Assembly (NCBI GenBank): GCA_011317545.1
Contig: WUJK01000012.1
Coordinates: forward strand, 447,001-511,000
Reading direction: 5' to 3'
DNA length: 64,000 nucleotides
Source of the DNA: Coniella vitis
Lineage: Eukaryota; Ascomycota; Sordariomycetes; Diaporthales; Schizoparmaceae
A model generated the notes under the pieces. That model made no database searches, was not told the DNA's origin, and worked only from the letters and a program-made list of their open reading frames with translations. Each line of letters starts with the position of its first letter. The stretch's first letter is position 1. This document shows, one piece after another, positions 11,088-23,145 of this stretch. A program made the translations under genes and the position numbers.

Positions 11088-14000
11088 AGAGCACGTATCT
11101 GAATGAGGGTTTGGCCGGGGGAACGGGGCCCTGCAGTAGGGATGTGGAAACTGTATATAGCGCGAGTAATTTATACCCCCAAATGACATGAATGCACATT
11201 TACCTGATTCAGACCCACGGCGCCCATCATTCTTTTCGGTTTCGGTTTGCTTGGTCTCTTGCTAAGCCGCTGGTCCCCGTTCTGCCTATTGCTATTGATC
11301 TTGGCCCTGGTCTGGCGCCAGACTGCAAAAGGTCACTCGATTCTCAAGATTATACCCATGGTTCAAGGCCCATTGGAAACCCGAGTGAGTCTACAATCAC
11401 GTACTGCAGTTTCTGCTGAGGAGTACATAGGCCAACTCCTTCAGTAGCAATTTTTAGTCTTGTTTCTCAGCAGATGCCAACACAGCCTGTCCTCACAATG
11501 ATATAAATAACCTAGAACTGCCACCAATAGGTCAAGTTCGTGGCCGAGACTTTGGATTAACCAGAGCTTGTTCAACAGACTGGCGTTGGATTTGTTTTGC
11601 GCAGGGACAGGATTGGCAAGGTTTGTAGGAATGCCCCTACGCGGGAAGTATATCCTATACATGGCAGCGAAAGTGAACCACGCCTCGGGTGAACGAGCTG
11701 TCGTAGCTGACTTTAATTTTGTCAGATTCAAAGGCTCCTGCAATTGAATGTAGACAGAACGTGAGTTGTAATCATTTTCTGGATACCAAATTAGCAGAGA
11801 ATTTCACCGCACCACCCCTCCAAGTTGAACAGTCTACCAAACTCAGAGAAGCGGTCAACGAGCCCAACAACCCGGTCCTGAAATCCGCGCTGGCGATGCA
11901 GTGCTGGCTGTGCATTTAGTGGCAGGTTGGACCAGTCAGCTGCATCCACAGGAGCAATGCCTGCAGTAAGTCGGATTGGCAGGCGGGCAAGCGAGCCGAT
12001 GAATACCACACAAGTGACATGCCCATCATGCCGTTTGCACGGTCATTTAAGAGGGTGGCTTTGCGATATAGATCAAATATCCAAAGGGGCGTGTTGATAT
12101 GTTCATCGTTTCTCGGCAGACGGTGAGAGTCCAGTCCGCAAGCGATCAGTGATTAGTCCAAAGCCACCCATTCTGCGATGCTATCAAGGCATATCATTAA
12201 TGCAGCATCAAGGGTCAGTCCGTTGTAAACATGTGAAATGCGATATCGAGACCTGTTCAGACCCCACAACGCACAAGGGCGATCCAAAGTTCAGAGGAAA
12301 CGCCACATCGAGGTGGATCTGGCAGGTGGTGATACACGGCACTTCAACCTGGCGGTCATGGGAGGTAGCCAGTAGAAATGGCGGCCGAGCCGTCACCATG
12401 TTTCAGGTTTTTGCTGCAGTAAGACTGTCCGCTGGAGACGTGGTCGGGCTTGAGTCGCTTGCTGCGTCGATGGCGTTGAGGGGCTGGTTGACGTCAAGTG
12501 TCGAGTCGCCTGGCCAGATCTAGTCCTGGAGCCTGGGCTAACCCTAACCCCGACGACGACTGCACTTCCTTCGTGGGCTTCCCAAAGCCACCCAAGCAAG
12601 CAGCTTGCCGTGTTCGCGTCTCCTGACACGTTGGTACACCAGAACACGGGTTCCAGCTAGCAAACTCCCCCCCCCCCACGCCTTCGTCCAGGCCGGTCAT
12701 GTGCCAATTCGACACGTTGCCTGAACAAGGCCATCGTAATTCCATCGCCAGTCCCTAAGAGCAGCAACATTTGAGCACTTTGATCGCGGCCTTCAGTAAC
12801 GCGGCTGCGTCATCAATCGAACCAGCGTGTTTTTCTTTGGACAAGAGAAGAGGCAAACTCTTAACGCAGCATTTGCGGCTGTGGGCTCGGCCGTGAGAGA
12901 CTGGACACACACTTGCTGACAGTCCTTCCGGTTGACTGCAGCCAAGCCGTGAGCAGACCTCGAGCATGGCCGAGATCAGGTGTGGACTGGTCATTCCCCA
13001 AGACGGCCATTCTGCCTAATGACGAGGTCACCAATGGCCGCATGAGTCTTTGCCGCTTGGCGCTACTCTGTGGCGAGCATCGCTGCTGGTGCAGAAGGAG
13101 GCTGTGAGGCTCCATGCGGATTCTGCTACGAACCTCCTGACAAGCCGCCAACAACCAGCAAAGCAGATTCCCAACGCTGTCCGTCCGGCGCCCTCTCGCC
13201 GTGGCGATGGCATGGGCAACGCTTGTGCACGCAGCCACAGGCCGATGATTCTGCGCGGCAGTGTCAGCATGGACTGACATGCTATGCTTGGAAGTCCGTT
13301 ACTACAGTTTTGAGCCGCAACATGCCACCATCCCGTCACGGATGACTTGGCTTGAGGCTCCAATCGCGGCTGCTTTGCGACTTGACCTGCAGACACGATG
13401 GACTCCCTCGAAAGATGCCTCGGCCGTTGTGCATATGTACGACCTTCGAGCGGGTTACGGCAGCTATGAAGACCAGGCTTCGTGGAATCGCACATCTGAG
13501 CGCCAGTGACATTATGCCTAGGTGCAATTTCTGCATGTTCGCGATCATTCTGAAAGCCGAGTCCTGCTACCAACCACCGACTCTAGCAAAAACATAACCT
13601 TCAACCTACCAGACCCGACGGTGTGCCCCAGTCTGAAACTTGCTCGGAACAAGAAACTACATGCCACGAGACCGCCTAGTTGCTCCTTGCCAGCACTTCG
13701 TATACATAGTAACGCGCTCGAGCATGTAGCAGTGACTTGAGCAACCATCCTGTTCCAAGGCTACAGCACGATCACATGCGGCACCGCAGACAGCTCGATG
13801 GCGAACCTTTCTGCCCTTTGCGATGCGTGGCTTCGTGGAACCATAGACTGGCTGACAGAGCCCCACAATCTCTGCGCGGGCACCCACGCCGCGGCCGCCC
13901 GTGAGTCAATTGGCTGGTTGCCGTCCAAAGTTAGCCACGTCGATGGCTGCTGGGCACTGGTACGATCGCAAGCCAGACAGGCTGTGGCCTGTCTAGCATC

Positions 14001-16112
14001 TCTGGGCTGGTGAATCACGGCACTTTGCCATCAGAACCAACCACCCAAGTGTGTCAGTTTTCACCTTGACTTGTTCTGGCAGACTGCGATCCGCTTCTGG
14101 GGTTCCTGCAGGTCTGTCGCGCATGTCCCGTCAGTGCATTAGCTTATTAGGCGCTGCGGCACAGTCCATTGCACGCACTGACGGCCGCCCAAGCATGCAA
14201 TGGGAAAGATCAGTCTGGTCATCCTTCCTGTCAGCACGTCGAGACGCTTCAGAGGCTCTGTCAGCATGCATTACTGCAGGTCTGCAGTGTCGTGCCCTAC
14301 CGGGCAAATCATGGCCATGCAAGCGGCCTCGGGTTGCCGCTGCTGGCCAGAGGAGTGGAAACGGGAAGATCCAAAATAGACCGTGGGTAAGTTGGTGGTT
14401 CCCCCAGCACACACGAATCAGCCAGCCTGGCATGTCTTCTGCCCACTATACTCGACTCGTCTCCGGTTATAGTACAGGCTAGCAAGTGAATGCCTGGCGC
14501 CGGCTACCGATCTCATCTTCTTTTGTCTCCGCTGTCATCGACATCTCACATCACCACTCTCATTGCCCCCCCCCTCCCCTGTTAGCCAGACTCACCTACC
14601 GCTCTTGCATCCTGCATCCCCACGTTTTGCACCGTGAATGGCCCTGTTTGTCTGTAGGGCTGGCAATGGCACGAAACTGCAGAGTAGCGGTCACAACGAC
14701 GCCAACTCATGATGGAGTTTGCACCTCTTGTCTAGCTGGACTCTGTGGAGTGCCGTTGTCAGTGACTTTGCTTTGTATCAAAGGTCTGTCTTTTTGCTCT
14801 AACTTTTCAGCCGCGGTGGGACGCATCGCATCCTCGACGGCCACTCCTCGCTGTGGACAACAAGCTATTCTGGTAGCCTTTGTTTTGCAGACCAACAGAA
14901 TGGGCGGGTGACCACCACCAGCCGTTCTTTGGCGTCCTGTTGCTTATCGTGCAGCCTGGTGATGCGGCAAACATTAGCGACTTGCCGTCTAACTCCGCCA
15001 GAGACCCCTTGCCGGGCTTTGTCTACCGTGTATTTTGCACTTGGGTTGGCCGGTGACGTTTCAACACGATGAGCGGTGGGCGGCACGTGGTATGCATCAA
15101 AGGCCCTCGCCCGTATACTCCAGCTCAGGGAGCGAGGCTTTAGTGGGACGTGATACGTGCTCCGCCTTGCCCACCACACCCTGTTGTTCTTTTCTTTTGC
15201 TTCCCCGTCCAACACTGCCCACATCACTAGACACAGACGCCCAGGTATGGTGGTGCAGTACTTGGTTCCCAGCCAAACATGAAGGACTGGAAACATGGTG
15301 TGGAGGAATGGCCTGGGAGGCGATGCAGCCCCCCCCCCTGCACCAATGATGGCATGGGAACCTGACCCTCCGGGACATGGCCTTGGAAATGGTCACGACC
15401 CTGACGCTCTACCACACCTGGGTCCCTCGTGGTGGCCGCCTATAATTAAGGCTATCCCAAAGCCTCACATCTCCCATTGCCTAGCGCAAATCTCACCCGC
15501 AAGCATTGACTAGCCGTTGCAGGCGACCAGTTTCGGAGTGACCTAACGCAAGTTTCGTCGCGTCTTGATTGGCTCTCGAGGCTACAACTTGGCCCTTTTC
15601 GGCCTCTCTTGACCATATCACAGCCCGTCTTGAAGGCTCACTCGGCCTCGCTGCCTTTGATTCTCACTGCTTCTTGGCTGTTCATTGCTGAAGAACACTG
15701 CCTTTTCTCCTCTCCATCCTCGATTCCTTGTCTCCAGACGACAACCCTCATGTCTTTGACACATACGCGCTTTAAAGAAGCCTTCCTCCCCGACACAGCC
15801 GACTGACCTTGTACGTAACCCAACTTGGGCTGGACCTGAGAGGTTACTCGCCGCCAGTCAGACAAAGCCGACAAGACGTTCACACCTTTGCAAGGCGGGC
15901 AAATATACTGTTGTGGGGTATATAATATTTCCACTTTGGGGAACGCCACCAGATCACTCTACACCGGGAAGCCATTGTAGTCTGTTGTCCTTTGGCGTCC
16001 GTGTACATTCATCGGGCTCTTGGGCAGGATATAAGAGCCTGGTTCTTCCAGCATCACCACATTGCAACACCAGAAAGCCTTCACGTTTTCAACCACAACA
16101 ACTCACTCCACC
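11088..16112. other. Five-kilobase stretch without a recognisable gene
   Basis: I found only short overlapping frames on both strands (up to about 180 codons, for example 13028-13573 minus) with no domain, no signal peptide and no intron-linked continuation. Base composition looks balanced and not AT-rich, so this is not obvious RIP-degraded repeat DNA. A C run lies near 12667-12677. The last 500 bp before 16113 look like promoter, with TATA-like sequences near 15915 and at 16030. Confidence 0.5.
16030..16035 (+). promoter_or_regulatory. TATA-like box upstream of the Ser/Arg-rich gene
   Basis: TATAAG sits 78 bp before the chosen ATG at 16113, in a pyrimidine/CA-rich leader. The spacing fits a TATA element with a short 5' UTR. 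This is inference from position only. Confidence 0.4.
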
Positions 16113-17465
16113 ATGGCTCAGAAGTACCACACACAGATCCTCTCAGAGGAACGCTCCAGGGACGGACGCGGAGTCATCATTCGAGAGCGACCCGTCAAGT
16201 GCACAGGCACTTCGGACTGTGAGTTTTGCATTTCAGAGCGCAGGTCCAGACGGCCCACAAGACTCGATTTTGCCCCCTACAGTGGCCATGAGGGTTCTTC
16301 TTCTCGATCCTCGTCGGTGAAGGACAGGCTTCCCACCCCTTACAACTTTGAGTACAAGCCTGTCCGTCGCGCCTCGCGTGACGCAGAGGCTCGCGAGAGG
16401 CGACCAAGTGAGCGTGACCATTACTACAGCGATGGAGAGCGCATGGGCGACTACAACCTTCGCAGGAGCAGCATCTCACGCAGCGGCTCACGCGGCGGCA
16501 CCCAGCCCATTCCTATCCCCAAGGCCAAGCCTCGTCGCGCCTCCACCGTGTATGAAGACGATCTGTACGACAGATACTACGGCGGCAGCTCCCGTCACAG
16601 CGCCGAGCGCGACAGCTGGCGTCGCTCCTCACCTGCTCGCCACGAGTCCGCTCGTGTATACCCTGGCTTCTACGACGTCGTCGGCTCTTCTGCCTCGAGC
16701 AAGATGTCGGCGCCGTCTTCTTCGTCCTCCCCACGCCCTTCGCGCCATCGCCGCCGCCACAGCGTGGACATTCATCAGCCCGAACCTTCCATCAGCTACG
16801 GCTCGTCGCCCGTGCCCAACTCGTACCGCTCCACCCCATTCGGGTCCTACAACTCGTCCGACCTCCACAGCCGCGCCACCTCCATCTCGCAGTCTCCTCC
16901 CAAGTCGGTCCGCTGGGGTGACGACCCGCGGGCGGTGCAGAATGCAAAGATTGAGAGCCGGCCTAAACTCGGCCGCTCCGCGAGCATCTCGGGCGCCGGT
17001 ACAGGGCCTCATCTCTCTGGGGAGGTCAAGAGCATCCTGAAAAAGTCCTCGTCACCAAGTGAGGTATCCGCCAAACAAACCGATACTACTACCGCTGCTG
17101 CTGCTGCTGCTGCTGGTCCTCCCACCCGGCTCAGCAACGATCAATACGAGGCTCTGTACAAGTCTGCACAGAGCATGGGCATTGAAGACCGTGGCTCATC
17201 CAAACCTCTGAGTGAGCGTGCTACTGCTGGGCGCGGCCACGGAAGTAGTGGCAACTATCACCCACACCACGGCCACAGCCACAGCCAAGACTCTCGCGAC
17301 ATGATGGATAGCCTGCGTAAGCGCATTGGCGGGGACAGAAGGTACTCGTTTGACTTGCCGCCACGCCGGTTCGCAACGGGATCGTACGACAAGCCATCGT
17401 CGATGAGCGGCAGTCGACGGGCGGAGGCATTTTACGACGATCGGTATGATGAGAGGCGGTGGTGA
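16113..17465 (+). CDS. Ser/Arg-rich intrinsically disordered protein, 450 aa
   Basis: ATG 16113 is in an ideal context (CCACCATGG). The frame is open further upstream, but only with a TTG. The protein begins MAQKYHTQILSEERSRDGRG and has a short Cys pair (CTGTSDCEFC). The rest is disordered and rich in Ser, Arg, Tyr and Pro, with RRSSIS and RPSRHRRRHS patches that look like kinase sites. A KSVRWGDDPRAVQNAKIE segment and EVKSILKKSS stand out as possible conserved islands. An Ala8 run comes from a GCT repeat near 17093-17114, and a His-rich stretch follows near residue 385. I do not recognise a named family. The CxxxxxCxxC spacing might bind metal, but that is speculation. It is intronless. Confidence 0.75.
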   Translation: MAQKYHTQILSEERSRDGRGVIIRERPVKCTGTSDCEFCISERRSRRPTRLDFAPYSGHEGSSSRSSSVKDRLPTPYNFEYKPVRRASRDAEARERRPSERDHYYSDGERMGDYNLRRSSISRSGSRGGTQPIPIPKAKPRRASTVYEDDLYDRYYGGSSRHSAERDSWRRSSPARHESARVYPGFYDVVGSSASSKMSAPSSSSSPRPSRHRRRHSVDIHQPEPSISYGSSPVPNSYRSTPFGSYNSSDLHSRATSISQSPPKSVRWGDDPRAVQNAKIESRPKLGRSASISGAGTGPHLSGEVKSILKKSSSPSEVSAKQTDTTTAAAAAAAGPPTRLSNDQYEALYKSAQSMGIEDRGSSKPLSERATAGRGHGSSGNYHPHHGHSHSQDSRDMMDSLRKRIGGDRRYSFDLPPRRFATGSYDKPSSMSGSRRAEAFYDDRYDERRW

Positions 17466-19124
17466 GTCCTGGACGATACCAGAGGGTGGCTTACGGGAGA
17501 TAAAAGATTGGCTATGAAAAATGAGATGGTAAAAGGTTTCAAAAACAAGCAACAAGTGTGAGGTTTACAGATAGAGGTTGGTGGATGGGGAGTATTGGGA
17601 CTTTTGGGATCATGGGTATTGGTGTTCGGTATGCATACTTTGGTTTGGCTTTGGGAGGTTACCACGGGATTGGGTTGATGAATAGGCTTCATTTGATATC
17701 TGGCAGGACACAAGTATATGGCAGGACCAACTGGCAGGATGTGCATGGATGGAATATGGAGTTTGGGGTTTTGAGAAATACATCCAGTCGCTCACTTTAG
17801 CTAGATGATACTATACCTTTTTCCTTTGTCAATGAGTCTTTTATGGAATTATATATATATATGAGTTTTCCACCTTGCCTCTTCGTCTTTTTCTTCAAGC
17901 AAAGAATACTCTGCAGTAAGGCTCAAATCCTACCAGTCTTTCGCTCTTGTGCGCCTTTCAACCTAATTCCCAACCTTCACTCAAAGATGGCAGGCATCAT
18001 GAGCCTTGCCCCTCGGCCATTCAAGGCTGTGTAATATCACTGCCTAACCGGCCATCAATAATCCTCATCATGTGCTCAAGCAGTTTGCTTGCCTTTGTAC
18101 CACCAAGCCCACCGAAGCCTTGATGCCCAATCACGCCCTCTCTTTTTGTAGAAAGACCCTTTTTTTTTTTTCTGCTATCCATCAAGCCACTCATCATCAC
18201 GCCAGCCGCACCGCCCTGTGTATCAAGAGTTGAGCTCACAGCTCGGCTATCGCCGCCCCCGTTTATTGCCTGGACAATCCACCTTTTCTCACTACAACCA
18301 CTTTCTATCCACTAGTCAGAGGAGCAAGCACGGTATGACACATGACACGAGTGTGGCTGGCTTTGGGGGGGGAGGTTGAATAAGACGCCCTTTCTATACA
18401 GCAACCAGCACGCCACGCCACGCCGCCACGTTCCCGAGGGGATGGTATTGGGTTTTATTTGTTATCCCTTGGGGGGGGGGGTTTAGTGTATATGTGCGTT
18501 TTGATATAGGTTGCTCAGGCGGGACTAGCTTCTTTCTATTTTTTTCTTTCTCCTGTTCTTTGAATTTTCACTTCCTTGATGCCTTGTGCTTGCATTCTTT
18601 GCTATTCCATGGATTGGGTTTTCGGCTCGGATATGCGATCGTGGACAAGGCTGTCACCTGGTCCGGATCGGGATCCAGATCGAGTATGTGATGGACTTTC
18701 GAAAAGCACGTTGGCAAAAGTGTAAACCGAAGGGGTAAGCCGGAAACTGAACATAAGTAAATCTACTTTTTTGATATTTGGACTCCTGGGGGGGGGGATT
18801 TCTCTTTCCAAGTTATACCCGAGGTCAAGGACTCCCCCTCCTCCTACACTGGGTATGTATGAAAGAGCGCAAGTCCAGCGTATGTACAAGGCAACGATGT
18901 CGAGTCCCACTCTCATGTGCACATCTTTATCGTCCGTCCGCCTCATTTTTCAGTCCAGCCTTGATGGAGTCACGACGGGGCCCACCTACGCGCGCAGCTG
19001 AGGAGGACTGATGGAATAAGAGGAGCTGAATGATGATGTAACACGCCTCAGCTATAATCCTTCAGCCTGGTGGAGAAGTTGAAAAGTGGACTTTTACGGA
19101 AGGCATTGGTTCAAGTATCCTTTG

Positions 19125-19155
<31 letters not shown>

Positions 19156-19852
19156 TTTTCTCTCCCCGGCTATGGATGAATATTCTTGTTTATGGACTAT
19201 ATAGCTCACTGCTTTCAGGTTGACACGACTTGTGCGCGCCCGGCTTGCCTACCGAGATGTGAAGACGTTTGGGAGATCACTGGGATGGTTCGTTGTTTGG
19301 TCTCTGCTGACGGGTGCTGAAGGACCTCTATTTCGTTTGTGATGGTGGGTAGTGAGTGAGTTGACCTTGGGGAGTGAGCATCGACTCAACAATGTAGGAA
19401 GGACTAGTTGACGGGCGATGTTGGTTCGAGCCAAAGTCAGCCATTGTGTTGAACTTGGCTCTTGTACAAGCGCAGAGGACTGACTTCAGGCCCACACAGC
19501 AACAGATCAAGGGGCGGTGGGTTTTCCCGGATTATGAGAGGGTGTAGTGAGCTACGGTTTGAAGGGGTGGAATTGATTGATCCAATATCTCTCTGTGGTT
19601 ATGTACTCGGCTGCTCTCCGAGTCAGACAGTATCAGAGGTCGATTGGCTTAGTATTGCTTATGGATCTTGTAGACCTATATCATCATTGATATCGCCGGG
19701 CTCTCGTACTTTCTGCAACTTAACAGGCAGTCAAGCTCAGTTGTGAGGATACTATTCTCTGGATATACCGCCACTGAATAGGACTGCTGAATAGTATAGC
19801 AGCTCATCGATGCCCTTGCGCATATATACCATTCAACATGACATGACAAAAC
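17466..19852. other. Intergenic, no gene seen
   Basis: This 2.4-kb interval has short frames only, an AT run near 17848, C/G homopolymers near 18367 and 18471-18481, and a TTTC repeat near 19121-19160. It lies between convergent gene ends, so 3' UTRs from both sides are expected. Confidence 0.5.
19121..19160. repeat. (TTTC)n microsatellite
   Basis: Interrupted TTTG/TTTC units pass into a T run. It is non-coding. Confidence 0.85.
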
Positions 19853-20563
19853 TCAACCACCCTCCAACCTCCCCTTCTCAAAAAGCCTCTTCTCCCCCAT
19901 CCACTTCTTCTTCAGCGCCTGGTACTCCTCATCCGCAATGCACCGCCGCCAAACCGCCTTGAAGATCTCGCTAGCCTCCTCCTTCTCCCTCCTCTTCCTC
20001 ACTTCTTCCGCGCTGCCGCCCGTCCACCTCGCCAGCTCCTGCCGCCCCTTCTCCTTGTCCTTGTCCCTGTCCTTATCCTTCTCCTCCTCCACAACACGCG
20101 CGTACTTCCTCCCGCCCTTGTGGTTCGCATACCGCCTCGCCCGCGTCATGCCCATCTGGACGAACTTGCGCGCCATGTCCGCGCCCACAAAGTCGCGCCG
20201 CACGACGTAGCACCGGAAGACGGCCCACAGCGTGCGGCTGGACCTGCGCGCGACCGGCACGGTGCGAAAGGCCCAGTGCGGGAGCAGGAGGGACTTGTAG
20301 GGCTCAAAGGTCAGCACGCCCGTCTCGCCGCGGGCGATGGCGTACGAGTAGCGGAGGCGCGCGGACTCGAGCGCGGGTGTGGGCAGGGCAGGAGGAGGAG
20401 GGGGCGACGGCGGTGGTGATAATGGTGGTGATGTATGGGAAATTGATGGGGTTGGTGAGGTTGTGGAGGTGGAAATGGGCTTGGGACTCGTTGGGGAGGA
20501 GGAGGTTGGGTGGTTATTGGTGTGTGCTGGAGCGGATCTGAGTGCGCTTCTTGTAGACGGCAT
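19853..20563 (-). CDS. DUF4385 domain protein, 236 aa
   Basis: The single exon starts at ATG 20563. The first 65 residues are a Pro/Ser/Thr-rich disordered head (including PPSPPPPPALP). The rest matches the DUF4385 family: RYSYAIARGETGVLTFEPYK, LLPHWAFRT, then DFVGADMARKFVQMG and RARRYANHKGGRKY. The C-terminal third is highly charged (EEEKDKDRDKDKEKGRQ), with WRRCIADEEYQALKKKWM near the end. DUF4385 is found in fungi, other eukaryotes and some phages, and its function is unknown. The invariant-looking DMARKF...TRARRYAN block is intact, so this copy should be functional. Confidence 0.85.
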   Translation of the reverse strand: MPSTRSALRSAPAHTNNHPTSSSPTSPKPISTSTTSPTPSISHTSPPLSPPPSPPPPPALPTPALESARLRYSYAIARGETGVLTFEPYKSLLLPHWAFRTVPVARRSSRTLWAVFRCYVVRRDFVGADMARKFVQMGMTRARRYANHKGGRKYARVVEEEKDKDRDKDKEKGRQELARWTGGSAEEVRKRREKEEASEIFKAVWRRCIADEEYQALKKKWMGEKRLFEKGRLEGG

Positions 20564-21843
20564 AGTGGACAGAGAGAGAGAGCCTTCTTATAAGACTATC
20601 AACAAAGTATCTCCAAGTAAGTGCTGTAGCGGTGCTGATGTTGAAGGGATATTGCAAGATGGGGTTGGAGTGAGTTTTGTCTCCAAGAATACTGTGACAA
20701 GGAGAAATCGTGACGTCAAGTATCCAACCTGTCAAGGCTCCCTTGCAAAGCTGTGCTTAAGTACAGACCAAAAGTAATTGCTTGCGATACCGCTATTGCT
20801 CTTGGCTCAAACGGATTCTCTACAGGTAGCTCTGTCGGCTCAACAAGTCCATCTATACGCGGAGTGTAAATTAATACTGCCCTTGTATCAACGCTCTGAT
20901 TGTCATTCGTCACCGGCCCGAGGGTAATCCATACCGTATTTTTTATATTTCACAATGTAATATACCAACTAGCACGCGAAAGCTATCAACAAGTCTTGAA
21001 GTATATTCGCAAAAGACAAACTCGTGAAACTCGCATTGCTTATTATTCTGCCAAGAACATATTCTCGCATCTGATAGCAACAATGTCCATCATCATCCTC
21101 ATCCTCATCGTTCCAAAACAAAAAGCTTCTCTGCTCCTCAGTCCGGTCCACCCGACGATAGACGCTTTCATCCCTTGGGGGACTTTTCTCTTGTGGCAGG
21201 TGCACAGAACCTGATTATATTCATCCTCCAACACCATGATCATGATTCACAATTCATAACCTCATTTTTCTGTTCTATCGAAACATGCAAGTTGCCCTGC
21301 AACATACAAACCCAGTGTCGGATGGAGTTTGGACATGCAGCATCATTGAACCGCCCCGCGCTTTGCCAGAACATGATACATGGGGACAGAAAAGTAGATA
21401 CTGTAATGCCATAATAGTAGGAGCTCGCCATCCTAACACTGCTCGTTGTTATACGCCGCTATTCACACTTTTGCGCTCAGCAGTACAAGATTCAGATACC
21501 CAAGAATGTTGCAACTCAGAGTGCTGTCTTCCAATATATACACAAAAACGTCTACTCGAATATAGCCACTTCCTCTGTCCATGTATGTATCAATACTCTC
21601 CGCCCATTCTTCTCGCTCCCGAAGTAAACCTCACTCGACTCTCAAATCTTGGAACCCTGTCTATGCAAACGGAAAAATCAGTTGATGAGTCTAATTCTGC
21701 CATCTACCAACTCCTGTAAATGCTACTCTACCCCGTACAGCCTTGATTGCAAACCAAAAGTACATGCGAATTTTAACAAAAGATACATATATACAAAAAA
21801 AAAAGGTAGTAGGATCTCAAGACAACAGATTCAAAAAAACAAC
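20564..21843. other. Intergenic, AT-richer than surroundings
   Basis: There is 1.3 kb between a minus-strand gene start and the 3' end of the next minus-strand gene. Short frames up to about 144 codons occur but show no domain. The part near 21770-21843 is probably the 3' UTR of the OYE gene. Confidence 0.5.
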
Positions 21844-23145
21844 CTACTTGCGCGAAACCCGCGAAGCCCTTCCGCCAAAACCCCAACCAATCTGCGAAGC
21901 AACGTAAATCGACACGTCCAGGTCCTCAGCCCACGTCCACACAAGAGACGGGTTCTTTTGGAACATGCGACCCGCAAAGACGGCGTCGAGCGGCGTGTCG
22001 TTGGTCAGAATGTCTTCGGCCTGCTTGCCCTCGACAATCTTGCCGACGGCTGTGACGAGCATCTTGTCGCCAACAGCCTCCTTGATCGTCTTGGACAGCG
22101 GGACCTGGTACGTGCCAAGGGGGTTGATCTTGGCGCCGGTGTGCGCGCCGCCCGAAGAGACATCGAGCACGTCGGCGCCACGCTCTGCCAGCAGCGGCGC
22201 CAGCTTGACGCTGTCGTGGAGCGTCCAGCTCTCGGGGATGTCGGGGTTCTCATCGAGCCAGTCGGTGGCGCTGATGCGCACAAACAGCGGCATCGTCTCG
22301 GGAATAGCGGCGCGGATGGCCTCGGTGATCTCGAGCACCAAACGGGTGCGGTTCTCGAAGCTGCCGCCGTATTGGTCGGTGCGCTGGTTCGACACGGGCG
22401 ACAGGAACTCGTGGAGAAGGTACCCGTGGGCGGCATGCACCTCGACCACGTCGAAGCCAGCCTTGACAGCGCGCTGAGCGGCGCGGACAAAGTCGGCCTT
22501 GACCTCATCGATTTCCTCGAGCGTCATGGCGCGAGGCTTGGGGAACCTGTCGTTGAAAGGGATGGCGGACGGGGCGATGCAGTCCTCTGGCCAGCCGCCA
22601 ACGTCCTTCCCAGCCGTATCGCCGGCGCTGAGCCAAGGGGCAACGGTGCTGGCCTTGCGACCGGCGTGGGCGATTTGGATACCAATCTTTTGGTTCTGCG
22701 AGTGCGCAAACTGGACAATCTGCGCCAGGCCGGGGATGTGGGCGTCAAGCCAGATGCCCGAGTCCTCTGGGGTGATGCGACCCCTAGCTTGCACGGCCGT
22801 GGCCTCCATGAGGAACAGGCCGGGGCCTCGAGACACAATGCCGCCAACGTGGGCCGCCGTGTTCCATGGTTGCTGGAAGCCGTCCAGGGCAGAATACTGA
22901 CACAGCGGAGCAACAAAGGCACGGTTTGGGAAGGTCACACCGCGCACTGTGAGCGGCGTAAAGAGCTTGGGGATGGGCTTGCCGTTGGGCTGTGGGTTGA
23001 CTGCAGTGCCTGCTGGAGGGTCTTGGGCCGGTGTAAAGAAGGGGACGTTTGCTGCGGGCTTGATGTACAGTGATGGCTGCGATTGAGCCTGGCTGGCGGG
23101 CACAACCGGCTTGGTGACCGGCACTACAATCTCCTTGATAGTCAT
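21844..23145 (-). CDS. Old Yellow Enzyme-family NADPH:flavin oxidoreductase (YqjM-like)
   Basis: The single exon, 433 residues, starts at ATG 23145. After a Pro-rich 55-residue N-terminal extension the FMN-binding TIM barrel begins (PKLFTPLTVRGVTFPNRAFV). APLCQYSA carries Cys82, the cysteine characteristic of the YqjM or thermophilic-like class, where classical yeast OYEs have Thr. The paired active-site region is HAAHGYLLHEFLSP, followed by NQRTDQYGGSFENRTRL. Near the end are the phosphate-binding region and GRMFQKNPSLVWTWAEDL. Such enzymes reduce the C=C bond of enones and other electrophiles with NADPH. Fungal members serve in detoxification or secondary metabolism. No biosynthetic cluster surrounds it here, so a general role is more likely. 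The start is supported by the ATG following a short non-coding leader. Confidence 0.92.
   Translation of the reverse strand: MTIKEIVVPVTKPVVPASQAQSQPSLYIKPAANVPFFTPAQDPPAGTAVNPQPNGKPIPKLFTPLTVRGVTFPNRAFVAPLCQYSALDGFQQPWNTAAHVGGIVSRGPGLFLMEATAVQARGRITPEDSGIWLDAHIPGLAQIVQFAHSQNQKIGIQIAHAGRKASTVAPWLSAGDTAGKDVGGWPEDCIAPSAIPFNDRFPKPRAMTLEEIDEVKADFVRAAQRAVKAGFDVVEVHAAHGYLLHEFLSPVSNQRTDQYGGSFENRTRLVLEITEAIRAAIPETMPLFVRISATDWLDENPDIPESWTLHDSVKLAPLLAERGADVLDVSSGGAHTGAKINPLGTYQVPLSKTIKEAVGDKMLVTAVGKIVEGKQAEDILTNDTPLDAVFAGRMFQKNPSLVWTWAEDLDVSIYVASQIGWGFGGRASRVSRK

Noticed and set aside
12537..12555. CTAACCCTAACCCC, resembling telomeric repeat
   Set aside because: Only two units occur, within balanced unique DNA; too short to call an interstitial telomere.
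13028..13573. A 181-codon minus frame in the 11-16 kb gap
   Set aside because: Sequence composition looks random, with overlapping frames on the other strand and no domain.
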